A stretch of 64,000 nucleotides of DNA. It comes from Deltaproteobacteria bacterium. GTDB taxonomy: Bacteria > UBA10199 > JADFYH01. Location: the NCBI GenBank assembly GCA_015233135.1, contig JADFYH010000009.1, positions 23,059 through 87,058 of the forward strand, read 5' to 3'. The position numbers were made by a program, and so were the translations under genes. The notes beneath the pieces were generated by a model that saw nothing but the letters and a program-made list of their open reading frames with translations, did no database searches and was not told the origin of the DNA. Below are positions 7,719 through 15,638 of this stretch, in pieces. The first letter of the stretch is position 1. The number at the start of each line of letters is the position of its first letter.

Positions 7719-7754
7719 AGGGCGCGCGATAAACAGCGCCCCCTCAATCACCGC

Positions 7755-7784
7755 TTGACACCCCGCGCCACTCTCCAATATACG
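7755..7784 (+). promoter_or_regulatory. Sigma-70-type promoter of the Rrf2-suf operon
   Basis: TTGACA at 7755-7760, an 18-base spacer, then TATACG at 7779-7784. The GACCTTGATGGTC half-palindrome overlaps the end of the -10. This position would suit repression by the encoded Rrf2 protein. Confidence 0.6.
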
Positions 7785-7823
7785 ACCTTGATGGTCTTAT
7801 AAAGAAGGTATAAGCTTATAACC
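7784..7823. promoter_or_regulatory. Two palindromes between promoter and Rrf2 start
   Basis: First, GACCTTGATGGTC (7784-7796), arms GACC/GGTC. Second, GGTATAAGCTTATAACC (7807-7823), with a perfect 10-bp core ATAAGCTTAT. Both lie at or just downstream of the -10, seven or more bases before the ATG at 7830. Either is a candidate autoregulatory operator; which, if any, is bound is inference. Confidence 0.4.
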
Positions 7824-7829
7824 AACGCT

Positions 7830-8270
7830 ATGCTTCAACTCAACCGAAAAACGGAATATGCCTTGTTGTCGCTCGAGCACATCGCTCGAAAGGGAGGGGA
7901 TTCTGAGCGGGTTTCAAACACCCGTGAAATCTCAGAGGCCCATCACATCCCTTATCCTATCCTGGGGAAGGTCTTGCAAAAGATGGCCAGCAAGGGCCTG
8001 ATCAAGTCTGTTCAAGGTATCAACGGGGGCTATGTGTTAGCCCGCAAGCCGGAAGACTTGAGCGTGATGGATATTATTCAGATTTTTGACGGAAAATTTG
8101 CCGTGGTTGGATGCTTCAAAGAAGGCCGCTGTGATTGCCCTCAATGGAAAGGCTGTCATATTAAAGATCCTCTTTCCGAGCTCAACCACAAGATTTACCG
8201 TCTCATTGCTCAAACAAAATTGAGTGATCTTCTGAGTCCTCCTGAAAAAATTGAAAGGAGGAGCGCATGA
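7830..8270 (+). CDS. Rrf2-family Fe-S-sensing transcriptional regulator
   Basis: A 146-residue winged-helix regulator. The N-terminal HTH ([17 protein letters not shown], then [19 protein letters not shown] and GGYVLAR) is typical of Rrf2/IscR/SufR-like proteins. Cysteines in [18 protein letters not shown] (about 94-111) match the Fe-S-ligating set of this family. The TGA overlaps the sufB ATG, so it heads the suf operon and probably senses Fe-S status to regulate it. SufR-like by position, but the general family name is safer. Confidence 0.88.
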   Translation: MLQLNRKTEYALLSLEHIARKGGDSERVSNTREISEAHHIPYPILGKVLQKMASKGLIKSVQGINGGYVLARKPEDLSVMDIIQIFDGKFAVVGCFKEGRCDCPQWKGCHIKDPLSELNHKIYRLIAQTKLSDLLSPPEKIERRSA

Positions 8271-9703
8271 ATAACTCTGCCCTACGGGCCCTCACCCAAC
8301 AGGAATATAAATATGGTTTTGTGACCTCGGTTGCAGCAGATCGCATCCCCAAAGGCCTAAGCGAAGAAGTCATCCGACTCATTTCGAGCAAAAAAAATGA
8401 ACCGGCTTTTATGCTGGAATGGCGGCTCAAGGCCTTTAGACATTGGCAAAAAATGCGGGAACCCACTTGGGCACATCTGCATTTTCCAAAAATCGATTAT
8501 CAGGACATTTGTTACTACTCGGCTCCCAAGCCTAAAAAGCAGTTGAATAGTTTGGAGGAAGTGGATCCTGAAGTTTTGGAGACCTTCAATAAATTGGGGA
8601 TCTCTCTCAAGGAACAGGAGCGGCTAAGCGGCATTGCGGTCGATGCCGTCTTTGATAGTGTCTCGGTGGGGACCAGCTTCAAAAACAAGTTGAATGATCT
8701 GGGAATTATTTTTTGTTCCTTTTCGGAGGCCGTACAAGAACATCCCGAGCTGATTCAAAAATATCTGGGGACAGTCGTTCCTTACACCGATAATTTTTAC
8801 GCCACTTTGAACACCGCTGTTTTTAGCGATGGATCCTTCGTCTATATTCCCAAGGGCGTCAAATGTCCGATGGAGCTCTCTACCTATTTCAGGATTAACG
8901 CCTCCGAAACCGGGCAGTTTGAACGCACTTTAATTATTGCCGACGAAGGCAGCAGCGTCAGCTATCTGGAGGGTTGCACGGCTCCAATGCGAGATGAAAA
9001 TCAGCTGCATGCCGCCGTGGTCGAACTGATTGCGCTGGACCACGCGACCATCAAATATTCTACCGTGCAAAACTGGTATCCCGGTGACAAGAACGGTAAA
9101 GGTGGCATTTACAATTTCGTCACCAAACGCGGCAAATGCATGACCCATGCAAAAATTTCCTGGACCCAGGTGGAAACCGGCTCTGCCATCACCTGGAAAT
9201 ATCCGAGCTGCATCCTGCAGGGAGACCATTCGATTGGCGAATTTTATTCAGTTGCCGTTACCAACAATTATCAGCAGGCCGATACCGGCACCAAGATGAT
9301 TCACATCGGTAAAAATACGAAGAGCACCATTGTTTCCAAAGGCATCTCTGCAGGACATGGACAAAATTCTTATCGCGGGCTGGTCAAAATCATGAAAAGC
9401 GCGGAAGGCGCGCGCAATTATTCGCAATGCGATTCACTGCTGATGGGCGATGAATGCGGCGCGCATACCTATCCGTACATGGAGATAAAAAACAACCGTG
9501 CCCAAATCGAACACGAAGCCAGCACCAGCAAGATCAGTGAAGATCAGCTTTTTTATTGTCGTCAACGCGGACTCTCAAACGAAGATGCCGTCAATTTAAT
9601 CGTGAACGGATTCTGTAAACAGGTCTTCAAGGAACTTCCCATGGAATTTGCGGTAGAAGCGCAAAAGCTGTTGGGAGTGAGTTTGGAAGGCTCAGTGGGA
9701 TAA
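8267..9703 (+). CDS. sufB: SufB Fe-S scaffold subunit
   Basis: SufB is the main scaffold subunit of the SufBC2D complex on which Fe-S clusters are built. The 478-residue length is standard for the family. Conserved blocks are present: the [11 protein letters not shown] start, [14 protein letters not shown], the beta-helix core with [20 protein letters not shown], and the C-terminal [23 protein letters not shown] with the catalytic-region cysteine. The ATG overlaps the regulator's stop by four bases. Ten bases after its stop begins a 105-bp repeat element that separates it from sufC. Confidence 0.96.
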   Translation: MNNSALRALTQQEYKYGFVTSVAADRIPKGLSEEVIRLISSKKNEPAFMLEWRLKAFRHWQKMREPTWAHLHFPKIDYQDICYYSAPKPKKQLNSLEEVDPEVLETFNKLGISLKEQERLSGIAVDAVFDSVSVGTSFKNKLNDLGIIFCSFSEAVQEHPELIQKYLGTVVPYTDNFYATLNTAVFSDGSFVYIPKGVKCPMELSTYFRINASETGQFERTLIIADEGSSVSYLEGCTAPMRDENQLHAAVVELIALDHATIKYSTVQNWYPGDKNGKGGIYNFVTKRGKCMTHAKISWTQVETGSAITWKYPSCILQGDHSIGEFYSVAVTNNYQQADTGTKMIHIGKNTKSTIVSKGISAGHGQNSYRGLVKIMKSAEGARNYSQCDSLLMGDECGAHTYPYMEIKNNRAQIEHEASTSKISEDQLFYCRQRGLSNEDAVNLIVNGFCKQVFKELPMEFAVEAQKLLGVSLEGSVG

Positions 9704-9712
9704 TACCATTAT

Positions 9713-9821
9713 ATTCCCCCTCTTAAGATAAGAGGGGGCCAGGGGGCGTTATGAACAATTGGATTCAATTTGATCTTATTGACATAACTCCTCCTAACCT
9801 CCTCTTAGCTTAAGAGGAGGA
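9713..9821 (+). repeat. Double-hairpin repeat element, copy 1 (sufB/sufC)
   Basis: The element begins with a perfect 10-bp hairpin with a 3-base loop (arms CCCCCTCTTA/TAAGAGGGGG, 9716-9738). A middle part follows, bounded by the inverted arms GGGGGCGTTATG and CATAACTCCTCC. It ends with a second perfect 10-bp hairpin (arms CCTCCTCTTA/TAAGAGGAGG, 9798-9820). The rpsJ/rplC spacer (31213-31318) holds a homologous copy in the same orientation relative to transcription. The terminal AGGAGG lies 11 bases before the sufC ATG. Confidence 0.9.
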
Positions 9822-9831
9822 AGCTAAGGTT

Positions 9832-10590
9832 ATGTTAACTATTCATCAGCTCCACGTCGAAGTGGAAGGTAAAAAAATTCTGAATGGCATTAACCTCAAT
9901 ATCAATGCCGGTGAAGTGCATGCCATCATGGGGCCGAACGGCTCTGGAAAAAGCACATTGGCTCAGGTGTTGGCGGGACGAGAGAACTATGTCGTCACAC
10001 AGGGCAAAATTTTATACGAAGGCAAAAATCTTTTGGATCTGCCTGCAGAAGAACGCGCCCGCGAAGGAATTTTTTTAGGATTTCAATATCCCATTGAAAT
10101 TCCTGGTGTCTCCAATTCCTATTTTTTAAAGGCAGCGCTTAATGCCATCCGCAAACACCGCGGCGAAGCAGAAGTGGATGCCCTGGATTTTCTGGCCTTG
10201 ATTAAAGAAAAAATGAAGCTACTGCAGATGGACCCAAAATTTCTCTCCCGAAATGTGAATGAGGGTTTTTCGGGGGGTGAAAAAAAGCGGAACGAAATTC
10301 TGCAAATGGCCTTGCTGGAACCCAAACTGGCAATTCTGGATGAAACCGATTCCGGCCTGGATATTGATTCTTTGAAAATCGTGGCAGAAGGAGTGACTGC
10401 CCTGCGTAGCCCAAAACGGGCCATTTTGCTGGTCACGCATTACCAACGATTACTCGATTACATCGTTCCGGATTTCATCCACGTGCTGTCAGGTGGAAAG
10501 ATTGTGCTTTCAGGAGACAGATCTCTCGCCCTGAAATTGGAAAAAGAAGGCTATGCGTGGTTGGAGAAGTTAGAGAAGGTTGCGAGTTAG
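9832..10590 (+). CDS. sufC: SufC ATPase
   Basis: SufC is the ABC-type ATPase that drives SufB/SufD conformational change. The 252-residue protein has Walker [10 protein letters not shown] (about 35-43), a Q-loop ([12 protein letters not shown], typical of SufC), the signature [10 protein letters not shown], Walker [13 protein letters not shown] and the switch histidine in [10 protein letters not shown]. The likely Shine-Dalgarno is either the AGGAGG at the end of the repeat hairpin (11 bases away) or a weak AAGG two bases from the ATG. If the hairpin folds, the first is sequestered. Confidence 0.96.
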   Translation: MLTIHQLHVEVEGKKILNGINLNINAGEVHAIMGPNGSGKSTLAQVLAGRENYVVTQGKILYEGKNLLDLPAEERAREGIFLGFQYPIEIPGVSNSYFLKAALNAIRKHRGEAEVDALDFLALIKEKMKLLQMDPKFLSRNVNEGFSGGEKKRNEILQMALLEPKLAILDETDSGLDIDSLKIVAEGVTALRSPKRAILLVTHYQRLLDYIVPDFIHVLSGGKIVLSGDRSLALKLEKEGYAWLEKLEKVAS

Positions 10591-10611
10591 CGATGAGAGG
10601 GCGCTTTATTT

Positions 10612-11880
10612 ATGTCTACATTCCTTCAACAACTCGAAAAAGATTCCCAAAGTTTGATGCAACTCTGGAATCCGGAGCTGCGTCAAAAGGCCTACGCGGC
10701 CTTTTTGAATCAGGGGCTCCCCAGTACTAAACTGGAAAGTTGGCGCTACACTTCTCTGCAAAAAATGGCGGAGCTTCCCTTTGAATCGAAATCGTCTGTG
10801 CATCAAGCCGAGCTTCCGAGTTTGGAAAAGCGTTGCAGAATCACATTAATCAATGGGCAATTTTCGCGCGAACATTCTTCACTCCATTTACCCGCAGGAG
10901 TAGAGTTCAAGCCCTTGAGCGAGGCTCTTAAAAATGGACTACAGCTTGAAGCCCTTGCTACAACGCCCGAAAATGCCTTGAATAATCTGAATACCGCCTT
11001 CTTCTTGGATGGGGCGTACTTGCGAATCTCCGCAAATACCCAGGTAGAGGAAGTGCTCGAAATCTTATGCATCCAGGATGCCTCGCACTTGCAGGCCTTC
11101 TATCCTAAAAATGTGATTGAGCTGGAAAGTGCTGCGTACGCTCATGTGCAGGAACGTTACATTTCTCTCCATCACGAATGCTATTTGATGAATGCCAGCA
11201 CCGAAATCAAATTGGGCGACAACGCCGAACTTCATTATTATCGCAGCCAGGAAGAAGACAAAAAGGCCTTTCATCTTTCTTCGGTACGCGTGTCGCAAAA
11301 ACGCAACTCCCGCTTTTATTCTTATGGATTATTTTTAGGTTCCGGCCTCAACCACAATCATCTGCAAAGCAGCCTCAAAGAAGAAGGTGCCGAGTGCAAT
11401 CTGCTGGGGCTCTATCTTGGCGGGGAAACTCAGCATTTGGACAATTACACCTTGATCGATCATGCCACTCCTCATTGTCGTTCCAACGAGCTCTACAAGG
11501 GCATTCTGGAAGAAGAGGCCTCGGCCAGCTTTCAGGGGCACATTTTAGTGCAGCCTCATGCAGTGAAAACAGAATCGAGGCAGCTCAATAAAAATCTGCT
11601 GCTTTCTCCCAAAGCGAGCGTTAACACCAAACCCCTTTTGGAAATTTATAATAATGATGTGAAATGCAACCACGGAGCCACCATCGGAAAGCTGGATGAA
11701 AAGCAGCTTTTTTATCTGCGCTCTCGCGGGCTGGATGCCCAGGAGGCTAAATCGTTGCTCACCCTTGCCTTTGCCAGCGACTGGCTTTCAGAAATAAAGC
11801 AGGATTTACTCTTCAAGGAATTTCGCTGCAGGATATTGACGCATTTTTTCCCGAAGACTGTCCTCTCCCCTCTCCCTTGA
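10612..11880 (+). CDS. sufD: SufD Fe-S assembly subunit
   Basis: SufD pairs with SufB in the SufBC2D scaffold and is needed for iron entry. The 422-residue protein has the SufD N-terminal helices (LPSTKLESWRYTSL), the beta-helix core and the SufB/D C-terminal block (NHGATIGKLDEKQLFYLRSRGLDAQEAKSLL split across about 355-385). The last residues (TVLSPLP) and the stop come from a REP-like repeat starting at 11866, so the native C-terminus appears to have been trimmed or replaced slightly. Twenty-one bases separate it from sufC. Confidence 0.94.
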   Translation: MSTFLQQLEKDSQSLMQLWNPELRQKAYAAFLNQGLPSTKLESWRYTSLQKMAELPFESKSSVHQAELPSLEKRCRITLINGQFSREHSSLHLPAGVEFKPLSEALKNGLQLEALATTPENALNNLNTAFFLDGAYLRISANTQVEEVLEILCIQDASHLQAFYPKNVIELESAAYAHVQERYISLHHECYLMNASTEIKLGDNAELHYYRSQEEDKKAFHLSSVRVSQKRNSRFYSYGLFLGSGLNHNHLQSSLKEEGAECNLLGLYLGGETQHLDNYTLIDHATPHCRSNELYKGILEEEASASFQGHILVQPHAVKTESRQLNKNLLLSPKASVNTKPLLEIYNNDVKCNHGATIGKLDEKQLFYLRSRGLDAQEAKSLLTLAFASDWLSEIKQDLLFKEFRCRILTHFFPKTVLSPLP

Positions 11881-11912
11881 GGGGAGAGGGTGATCTCGAG
11901 TGCACTTAGGTA
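11866..11912 (+). repeat. REP-like repeat at the end of sufD
   Basis: CTCCCCTCTCCCTTGAGGGG and AGAGGGTGATC then GTGCACTTAGG. It matches the first unit of the comEC pair at 1812 in order and orientation (hairpin, GGTGATC, GTGCACTT) but lacks that copy's extra CCAGGGAGAGGG. It supplies the sufD stop codon (within TTGAGGGG) and reaches almost to the sufS ATG at 11918. Confidence 0.8.
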
Positions 11913-11917
11913 CCACC

Positions 11918-13138
11918 ATGACTCTTAACATTCAAAAAATCCGAAAAGACTTCCCTATTCTTTCCCAAATCATTCGTGGCAAACCCTTGGTGTATCTGGA
12001 CAATGCCGCGACTACTCAAAAACCCCAAGTGGTTTTGGATCGCCTCACTCAATACTATGAAAAAGAAAATGCCAACATCCACCGCGGGGTACATTTTTTA
12101 AGTGAACGCGCCACCGAGGAATATGAAAAAGCCCGGCGTTTCATCCAGAAATTTTTAAACGCAAAATTTCCTCATGAAATTATTTTCACCCGAGGCACCA
12201 CAGAAGGAATCAATTTAATCGCTTCGAGTTTTGGAAAAAAATTTATCCGTGAGGGGGATGAAATCCTCATCTCGGCCCTGGAGCATCATTCCAACATCGT
12301 CCCCTGGCAAATACTTTGTGAAGAAAAAGGCGCGAAGCTGAAAGTAATCCCCATCAACCTGCAGGGCGAAATTATTTTTGAGGAATTCGAAAAATTACTC
12401 ACTCACAAAGTGAAGCTGCTTTCGCTGCTTTATATCTCCAATGCCTTGGGGACTGTAAACCCCGTCAAAAAAATGATTAAAAAGGCCCATGAAAAAAACA
12501 TCCCCGTATTAATAGACGGTGCGCAGTCTACAGCGCATTTGAAAGTGGATGTTCAGGCCTTGGATTGCGATTTCTACGCGTTTTCGGGTCATAAAACCTT
12601 TGGCCCCACTGGAATTGGGGTGCTCTACGGAAAAGAAAAATGGCTGGAAGAAATCCCTCCTTATCAAGGCGGAGGGGATATGATTGCCTCGGTGAGTTTT
12701 GAAAAAACCACTTACAATGTTCTTCCCTATAAATTTGAGGCAGGCACCCCCAATATTGCCGGAGCAATTGCCCTGCAACCTGCCTTGGAATATCTTGAGA
12801 ATTTGGGTTTGGACCAGATTGCCAATCATGAGGCAGGGCTTTTATCTTATGCCATTCAGGAAGTTTCAAAAATTGACCAATTGAGATTCATAGGACAGGC
12901 CAAAGAAAAAGCGAGCGTCCTGTCTTTTATTTTTGAGGACATACACCCTCACGATATAGGCACCGTGCTGGATAGCGAAGGAATTGCCATTCGCACCGGT
13001 CATCATTGCGCCATGCCCGTGATGACTTTCTTTAAAGTGCCGGCCACAGCCAGGGCCTCTTTTGCGTTCTACAACACGCGCAAAGAAGTGGATATCCTGG
13101 TGAAGGGTTTGGAAAAAGTTAGGAAAGTTTTTAGTTAA
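11918..13138 (+). CDS. sufS: SufS cysteine desulfurase
   Basis: A class II cysteine desulfurase that supplies persulfide sulfur to SufU/SufB. It shows VYLDNAATTQKP near the start, the PLP pocket, the Schiff-base lysine in FYAFSGHKTFGPTGIG and the catalytic cysteine in RTGHHCAMPVM, the short-loop form typical of SufS. I chose the ATG at 11918 (406 residues). The GTG at 11900 would place the start inside the repeat and add MHLGTT, which is not family-like. No good Shine-Dalgarno is visible, consistent with repeat insertion having altered the spacer. Confidence 0.95.
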   Translation: MTLNIQKIRKDFPILSQIIRGKPLVYLDNAATTQKPQVVLDRLTQYYEKENANIHRGVHFLSERATEEYEKARRFIQKFLNAKFPHEIIFTRGTTEGINLIASSFGKKFIREGDEILISALEHHSNIVPWQILCEEKGAKLKVIPINLQGEIIFEEFEKLLTHKVKLLSLLYISNALGTVNPVKKMIKKAHEKNIPVLIDGAQSTAHLKVDVQALDCDFYAFSGHKTFGPTGIGVLYGKEKWLEEIPPYQGGGDMIASVSFEKTTYNVLPYKFEAGTPNIAGAIALQPALEYLENLGLDQIANHEAGLLSYAIQEVSKIDQLRFIGQAKEKASVLSFIFEDIHPHDIGTVLDSEGIAIRTGHHCAMPVMTFFKVPATARASFAFYNTRKEVDILVKGLEKVRKVFS

Positions 13139-13145
13139 AGAGGCA

Positions 13146-13228
13146 GGTTTAAGGTTTAAGGTTTAAGGTTTAAGGTTTAAGGGTGTGTCTTTCCCTTATA
13201 CCATAAACCTTATACCTTAAACCTTATC
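13146..13228. repeat. Inverted heptamer array (TTTAAGG type), sufS/sufU spacer
   Basis: Five near-perfect tandem copies of a 7-bp unit (GGTTTAA phase) run from 13146 to about 13181. After a short centre (GTGTGTCTTT) comes the inverted half (CCTTATA, CCATAAA, CCTTATA, CCTTAAA, CCTTATC). The whole can fold as one stem. It ends nine bases before the sufU ATG and replaces any clear ribosome-binding site. Confidence 0.88.
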
Positions 13229-13237
13229 CCTCTACCC

Positions 13238-13708
13238 ATGGAACTCCGAGATCTCTATCAGGAAGTGATTTTAGATCACAACAAGCATCCTCGTAATTTT
13301 AATAAGGCCATCCCCGCCAATTTAAAAGCGGAAGGCTTTAATCCTTTGTGTGGAGACCACATCACGGTACTGCTGCAAATAAAAAACAACAAAATTTGCG
13401 ACATCAGTTTTGAAGGATCGGGCTGCGCCATTTCCAAGGCCTCCAGCTCCATGATGACTGAAGCACTAATCGGAAAAAGCAAGGAAGAAGCCCTCAAACT
13501 CTTTGAGTCCTTCCATGCCATGCTGATGAGCAATTCGGCAGAAACTCTCCCCGAAAATCTGGGGAAACTTGCAGTTTTTTCCGGGGTGTGGGAGTTTCCG
13601 GCCCGCGTGAAATGTGCTTCTCTCGCCTGGCATGCCGTGAAATCGGCCCTTGAAGGAAAAGGCGAATGCGTGACCACTGAAGAAGCCGATATGAGAGAAG
13701 GAGCTTAA
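13238..13708 (+). CDS. sufU: SufU sulfur-transfer/scaffold protein
   Basis: SufU accepts sulfur from SufS by a zinc-dependent ligand swap in organisms with this operon layout. The 156-residue protein carries the U-type cysteines in NPLCGDHI, EGSGCAISKASSSMM and RVKCASLAWHA, plus the N-terminal LYQEVILDHNKHPRNF signature. The insert between the second and third cysteines is of the SufU rather than IscU length. It directly follows sufS after the heptamer array and precedes sufT by 22 bases. Confidence 0.93.
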   Translation: MELRDLYQEVILDHNKHPRNFNKAIPANLKAEGFNPLCGDHITVLLQIKNNKICDISFEGSGCAISKASSSMMTEALIGKSKEEALKLFESFHAMLMSNSAETLPENLGKLAVFSGVWEFPARVKCASLAWHAVKSALEGKGECVTTEEADMREGA

Positions 13709-13730
13709 AATCTCCCCTCTTAAAGCATTT

Positions 13731-14057
13731 ATGCAAATATCTTCAGAACAAATTCAAAAAATCGAAGAACATGTCCTCGACACCTTGAAGACCTGTTACG
13801 ACCCGGAAATTCCGGTCAATATTTATGATCTGGGACTCATCTACGAACATGGGGTAAGAGACGACGCGACAGTGTATGTAAAAATGACCCTCACTTCTCC
13901 CTCTTGTCCGGTGGCTGAAACCCTGCCTCCGGAAATAGAAATGAAACTTCGTGGAATCCCCGGAGTAATAGACGTCAATGTAGAAGTGATTTGGGATCCT
14001 CCCTGGACCCCTGAAAAAATGTCGGAGGCCGCAAAACTGGAATTGAATATGATGTAG
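13731..14057 (+). CDS. sufT: SufT-like MIP18/DUF59 Fe-S maturation factor
   Basis: A 108-residue single-domain DUF59 protein. It has YDPEIPVNIYDLGLIYE, the TSPSCPVAETLP cysteine motif, and GVIDVNVEVIWDPPWTPEKMSEAAK, matching SufT/PaaD-like proteins that help mature Fe-S enzymes. The position between sufU and mrp agrees, since Mrp carries the same domain at its N-terminus. The next gene starts 12 bases downstream. The ORF ends in two methionines, a normal length for the family. Confidence 0.9.
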   Translation: MQISSEQIQKIEEHVLDTLKTCYDPEIPVNIYDLGLIYEHGVRDDATVYVKMTLTSPSCPVAETLPPEIEMKLRGIPGVIDVNVEVIWDPPWTPEKMSEAAKLELNMM

Positions 14058-14069
14058 GGAGAAAATAAA

Positions 14070-14348
14070 ATGGATGCAGAGTTTGAATGGGATTGGGAAA
14101 AATATATCCTTAATTTAAAAAAACATGGAATTAGTTTAGAAGAAGCAGAAACAGTATTTGATGATCCACTTTCTCTTGTTGTTCATGACGAATCTCATTC
14201 AGAGGAAGAAGATCGATATTTAATAATTGGAGAATCTTGCAAAGGGAAATTATTAGTTATAAGTCATGTCTACAGGAGGGATAAAATTCGTATTATTAAT
14301 GCAAGATTTGCATCTTTGAAGGAGAAAAAAAATTATGAAAAAAAATAA
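14070..14348 (+). CDS. BrnT-family toxin
   Basis: A 92-residue protein with the BrnT pattern: FEWDWEKYILNLKKHGIS, EEAETVFDDPLSLVVHDESH, then a GESCKGKLLVISHV strand and RIINAR near the end. BrnT toxins are RelE-fold ribonucleases that cut RNA and arrest growth. A GGGAG site precedes the ATG. The gene is visibly more AT-rich than sufT and mrp around it, suggesting later insertion into the operon. It overlaps the downstream antitoxin-like gene by 14 bases. The lysine-rich tail (LKEKKNYEKK) is normal for the family. Confidence 0.82.
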   Translation: MDAEFEWDWEKYILNLKKHGISLEEAETVFDDPLSLVVHDESHSEEEDRYLIIGESCKGKLLVISHVYRRDKIRIINARFASLKEKKNYEKK

Positions 14349-14565
14349 AAAATTGGCCTACGATGAAATGCTTCCTGAATATGATTTTTCTAAGGGTGTT
14401 CGAGGAAAGTATGCCAATCTCATTAAACGCAGCCAAAATTATGTTATTCTAGAACCTGATATTGCAAAAAAATTCAAAAGCTCTCAAGTCGTTAATAATG
14501 TTCTCAGACTCTTTTTAGACGTACAAAATCAACTCACTAAAAAAACGAAACAAATCACATCATGA
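14335..14565 (+). CDS. Antitoxin-like partner of BrnT
   Basis: A 76-residue protein with the MLPEYDFSKGVRGKYA block I associate with a widespread family of antitoxin-like proteins paired with small toxins, followed by VILEPDIAKKFKSSQVVNNVLRLFL, a possible ribbon-helix-helix DNA-binding segment. It differs from classical BrnA, which pairs with BrnT. Its ATG lies inside the toxin gene and its TGA overlaps the mrp ATG, so all three are translationally linked. Function as antitoxin is inference from pairing and size. Confidence 0.7.
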   Translation: MKKNKKLAYDEMLPEYDFSKGVRGKYANLIKRSQNYVILEPDIAKKFKSSQVVNNVLRLFLDVQNQLTKKTKQITS

Positions 14566-15632
14566 ATACAGAACTCATCCTCAACGCCCTCAAAAACGTA
14601 AAAGACCCTGAAATTGGCAAAGACTTAGTCACGCTCGACATGATTAAGGATATAAAAATCACAGGCAGTAAAGTCAGTCTGCGCGCTGTTTTGACGACAC
14701 CTGCCTGCCCTTTGAAAAAGAAAATTGAAGACGATATTCGTCAAGCCGTACTGGCAGTCCCTGGAGTATCCGAAGTGGAAATACTCATGGATGCGCAGGT
14801 GAAGAAATCCGCGACGCTGAGTTCTTCCGAAAGATTGGCGGGAGTAAAGAATATCATCGCCGTGGCCAGCGGAAAAGGTGGCGTGGGAAAATCAACGGTG
14901 GCGGTCAATCTTGCCATTGCCCTTTCTCTGAGTGGTGCAAGGGTGGGCGTGCTCGATACCGATATTTATGGCCCCAGCATCCCTACCCTTTTTGGATTAA
15001 AAGATAAAAAGCCTGCGGTGGATCAGGAAAAACAAAAGATTATCCCTCTGGAAAAATATGGCCTCAAGATTATGTCGATTGGTTTTATGATGCGCGAAAA
15101 CGATGCCGTGATGTGGCGTGGGCCCATGATCCATAAAATGCTGCAACAGTTTTTGGATGATGTGCTTTGGGGTGAACTCGATTATCTGGTTTTGGATTTG
15201 CCTCCGGGAACCGGAGATGCCCAACTTTCGCTTTCTCAACTCATTCCCATTTCCGGGGCAGTCATTGTGACTACGCCGCAGGATGTGGCCTTAGCCGATG
15301 TGGTGAGAGGCATCGCGATGTTTCAACAAGTGCATGTCCCTGTATTGGGCGTCATTGAAAACATGAGTTTCTTCGAATGTCCCAACTGTCATCATCACAG
15401 CGAAATTTTTTCAAAAGGCGGCGGAAAAAAGAAGGCCGAAGAAATGAAGGTTAATTTTTTGGGAGAACTCCCTCTGGATATCCCTACCCGCGAAGGATCA
15501 GACAGCGGTGAACCGATTACGATGAAATCAACCCACTATACTCAATCCATTAGATTTAAGGAAATAGCGCAAAAAATAGCAGGGCAACTTTCAGTGATTC
15601 AGAGTACAGAACCAATAAAAATTTCATTGTAG
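14562..15632 (+). CDS. mrp: Mrp/ApbC Fe-S cluster carrier ATPase
   Basis: Mrp carries and delivers Fe-S clusters and hydrolyses ATP. The 356-residue protein has an N-terminal DUF59 domain (about 1-80), the deviant Walker A GKGGVGKST (104-112), switch blocks YGPSIPTLFG and DLPPGTGDAQLS, and the C-terminal CPNC cluster-binding pair in FFECPNCHHHSEIFSKGGG. The ATG overlaps the antitoxin stop, which suggests coupling to the toxin-antitoxin genes. It ends the plus-strand suf operon, six bases from the convergent TlpA-like gene. Confidence 0.94.
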   Translation: MNTELILNALKNVKDPEIGKDLVTLDMIKDIKITGSKVSLRAVLTTPACPLKKKIEDDIRQAVLAVPGVSEVEILMDAQVKKSATLSSSERLAGVKNIIAVASGKGGVGKSTVAVNLAIALSLSGARVGVLDTDIYGPSIPTLFGLKDKKPAVDQEKQKIIPLEKYGLKIMSIGFMMRENDAVMWRGPMIHKMLQQFLDDVLWGELDYLVLDLPPGTGDAQLSLSQLIPISGAVIVTTPQDVALADVVRGIAMFQQVHVPVLGVIENMSFFECPNCHHHSEIFSKGGGKKKAEEMKVNFLGELPLDIPTREGSDSGEPITMKSTHYTQSIRFKEIAQKIAGQLSVIQSTEPIKISL

Positions 15633-15638
15633 GGCTTC

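Noticed and set aside
7717..7745. Terminator after the secreted Gln-rich protein
   Set aside because: A GC hairpin (GAGGGCGC and GCGCCCCCTC) exists with a bulge but no T-run follows.
11178..11591. 137-residue frame inside sufD
   Set aside because: Out-of-frame shadow of sufD, Arg/Ser/Gln-rich, no homology.
11900..11917. GTG start for sufS at 11900
   Set aside because: It lies in the repeat and adds residues not found in SufS; the ATG at 11918 gives the family start.
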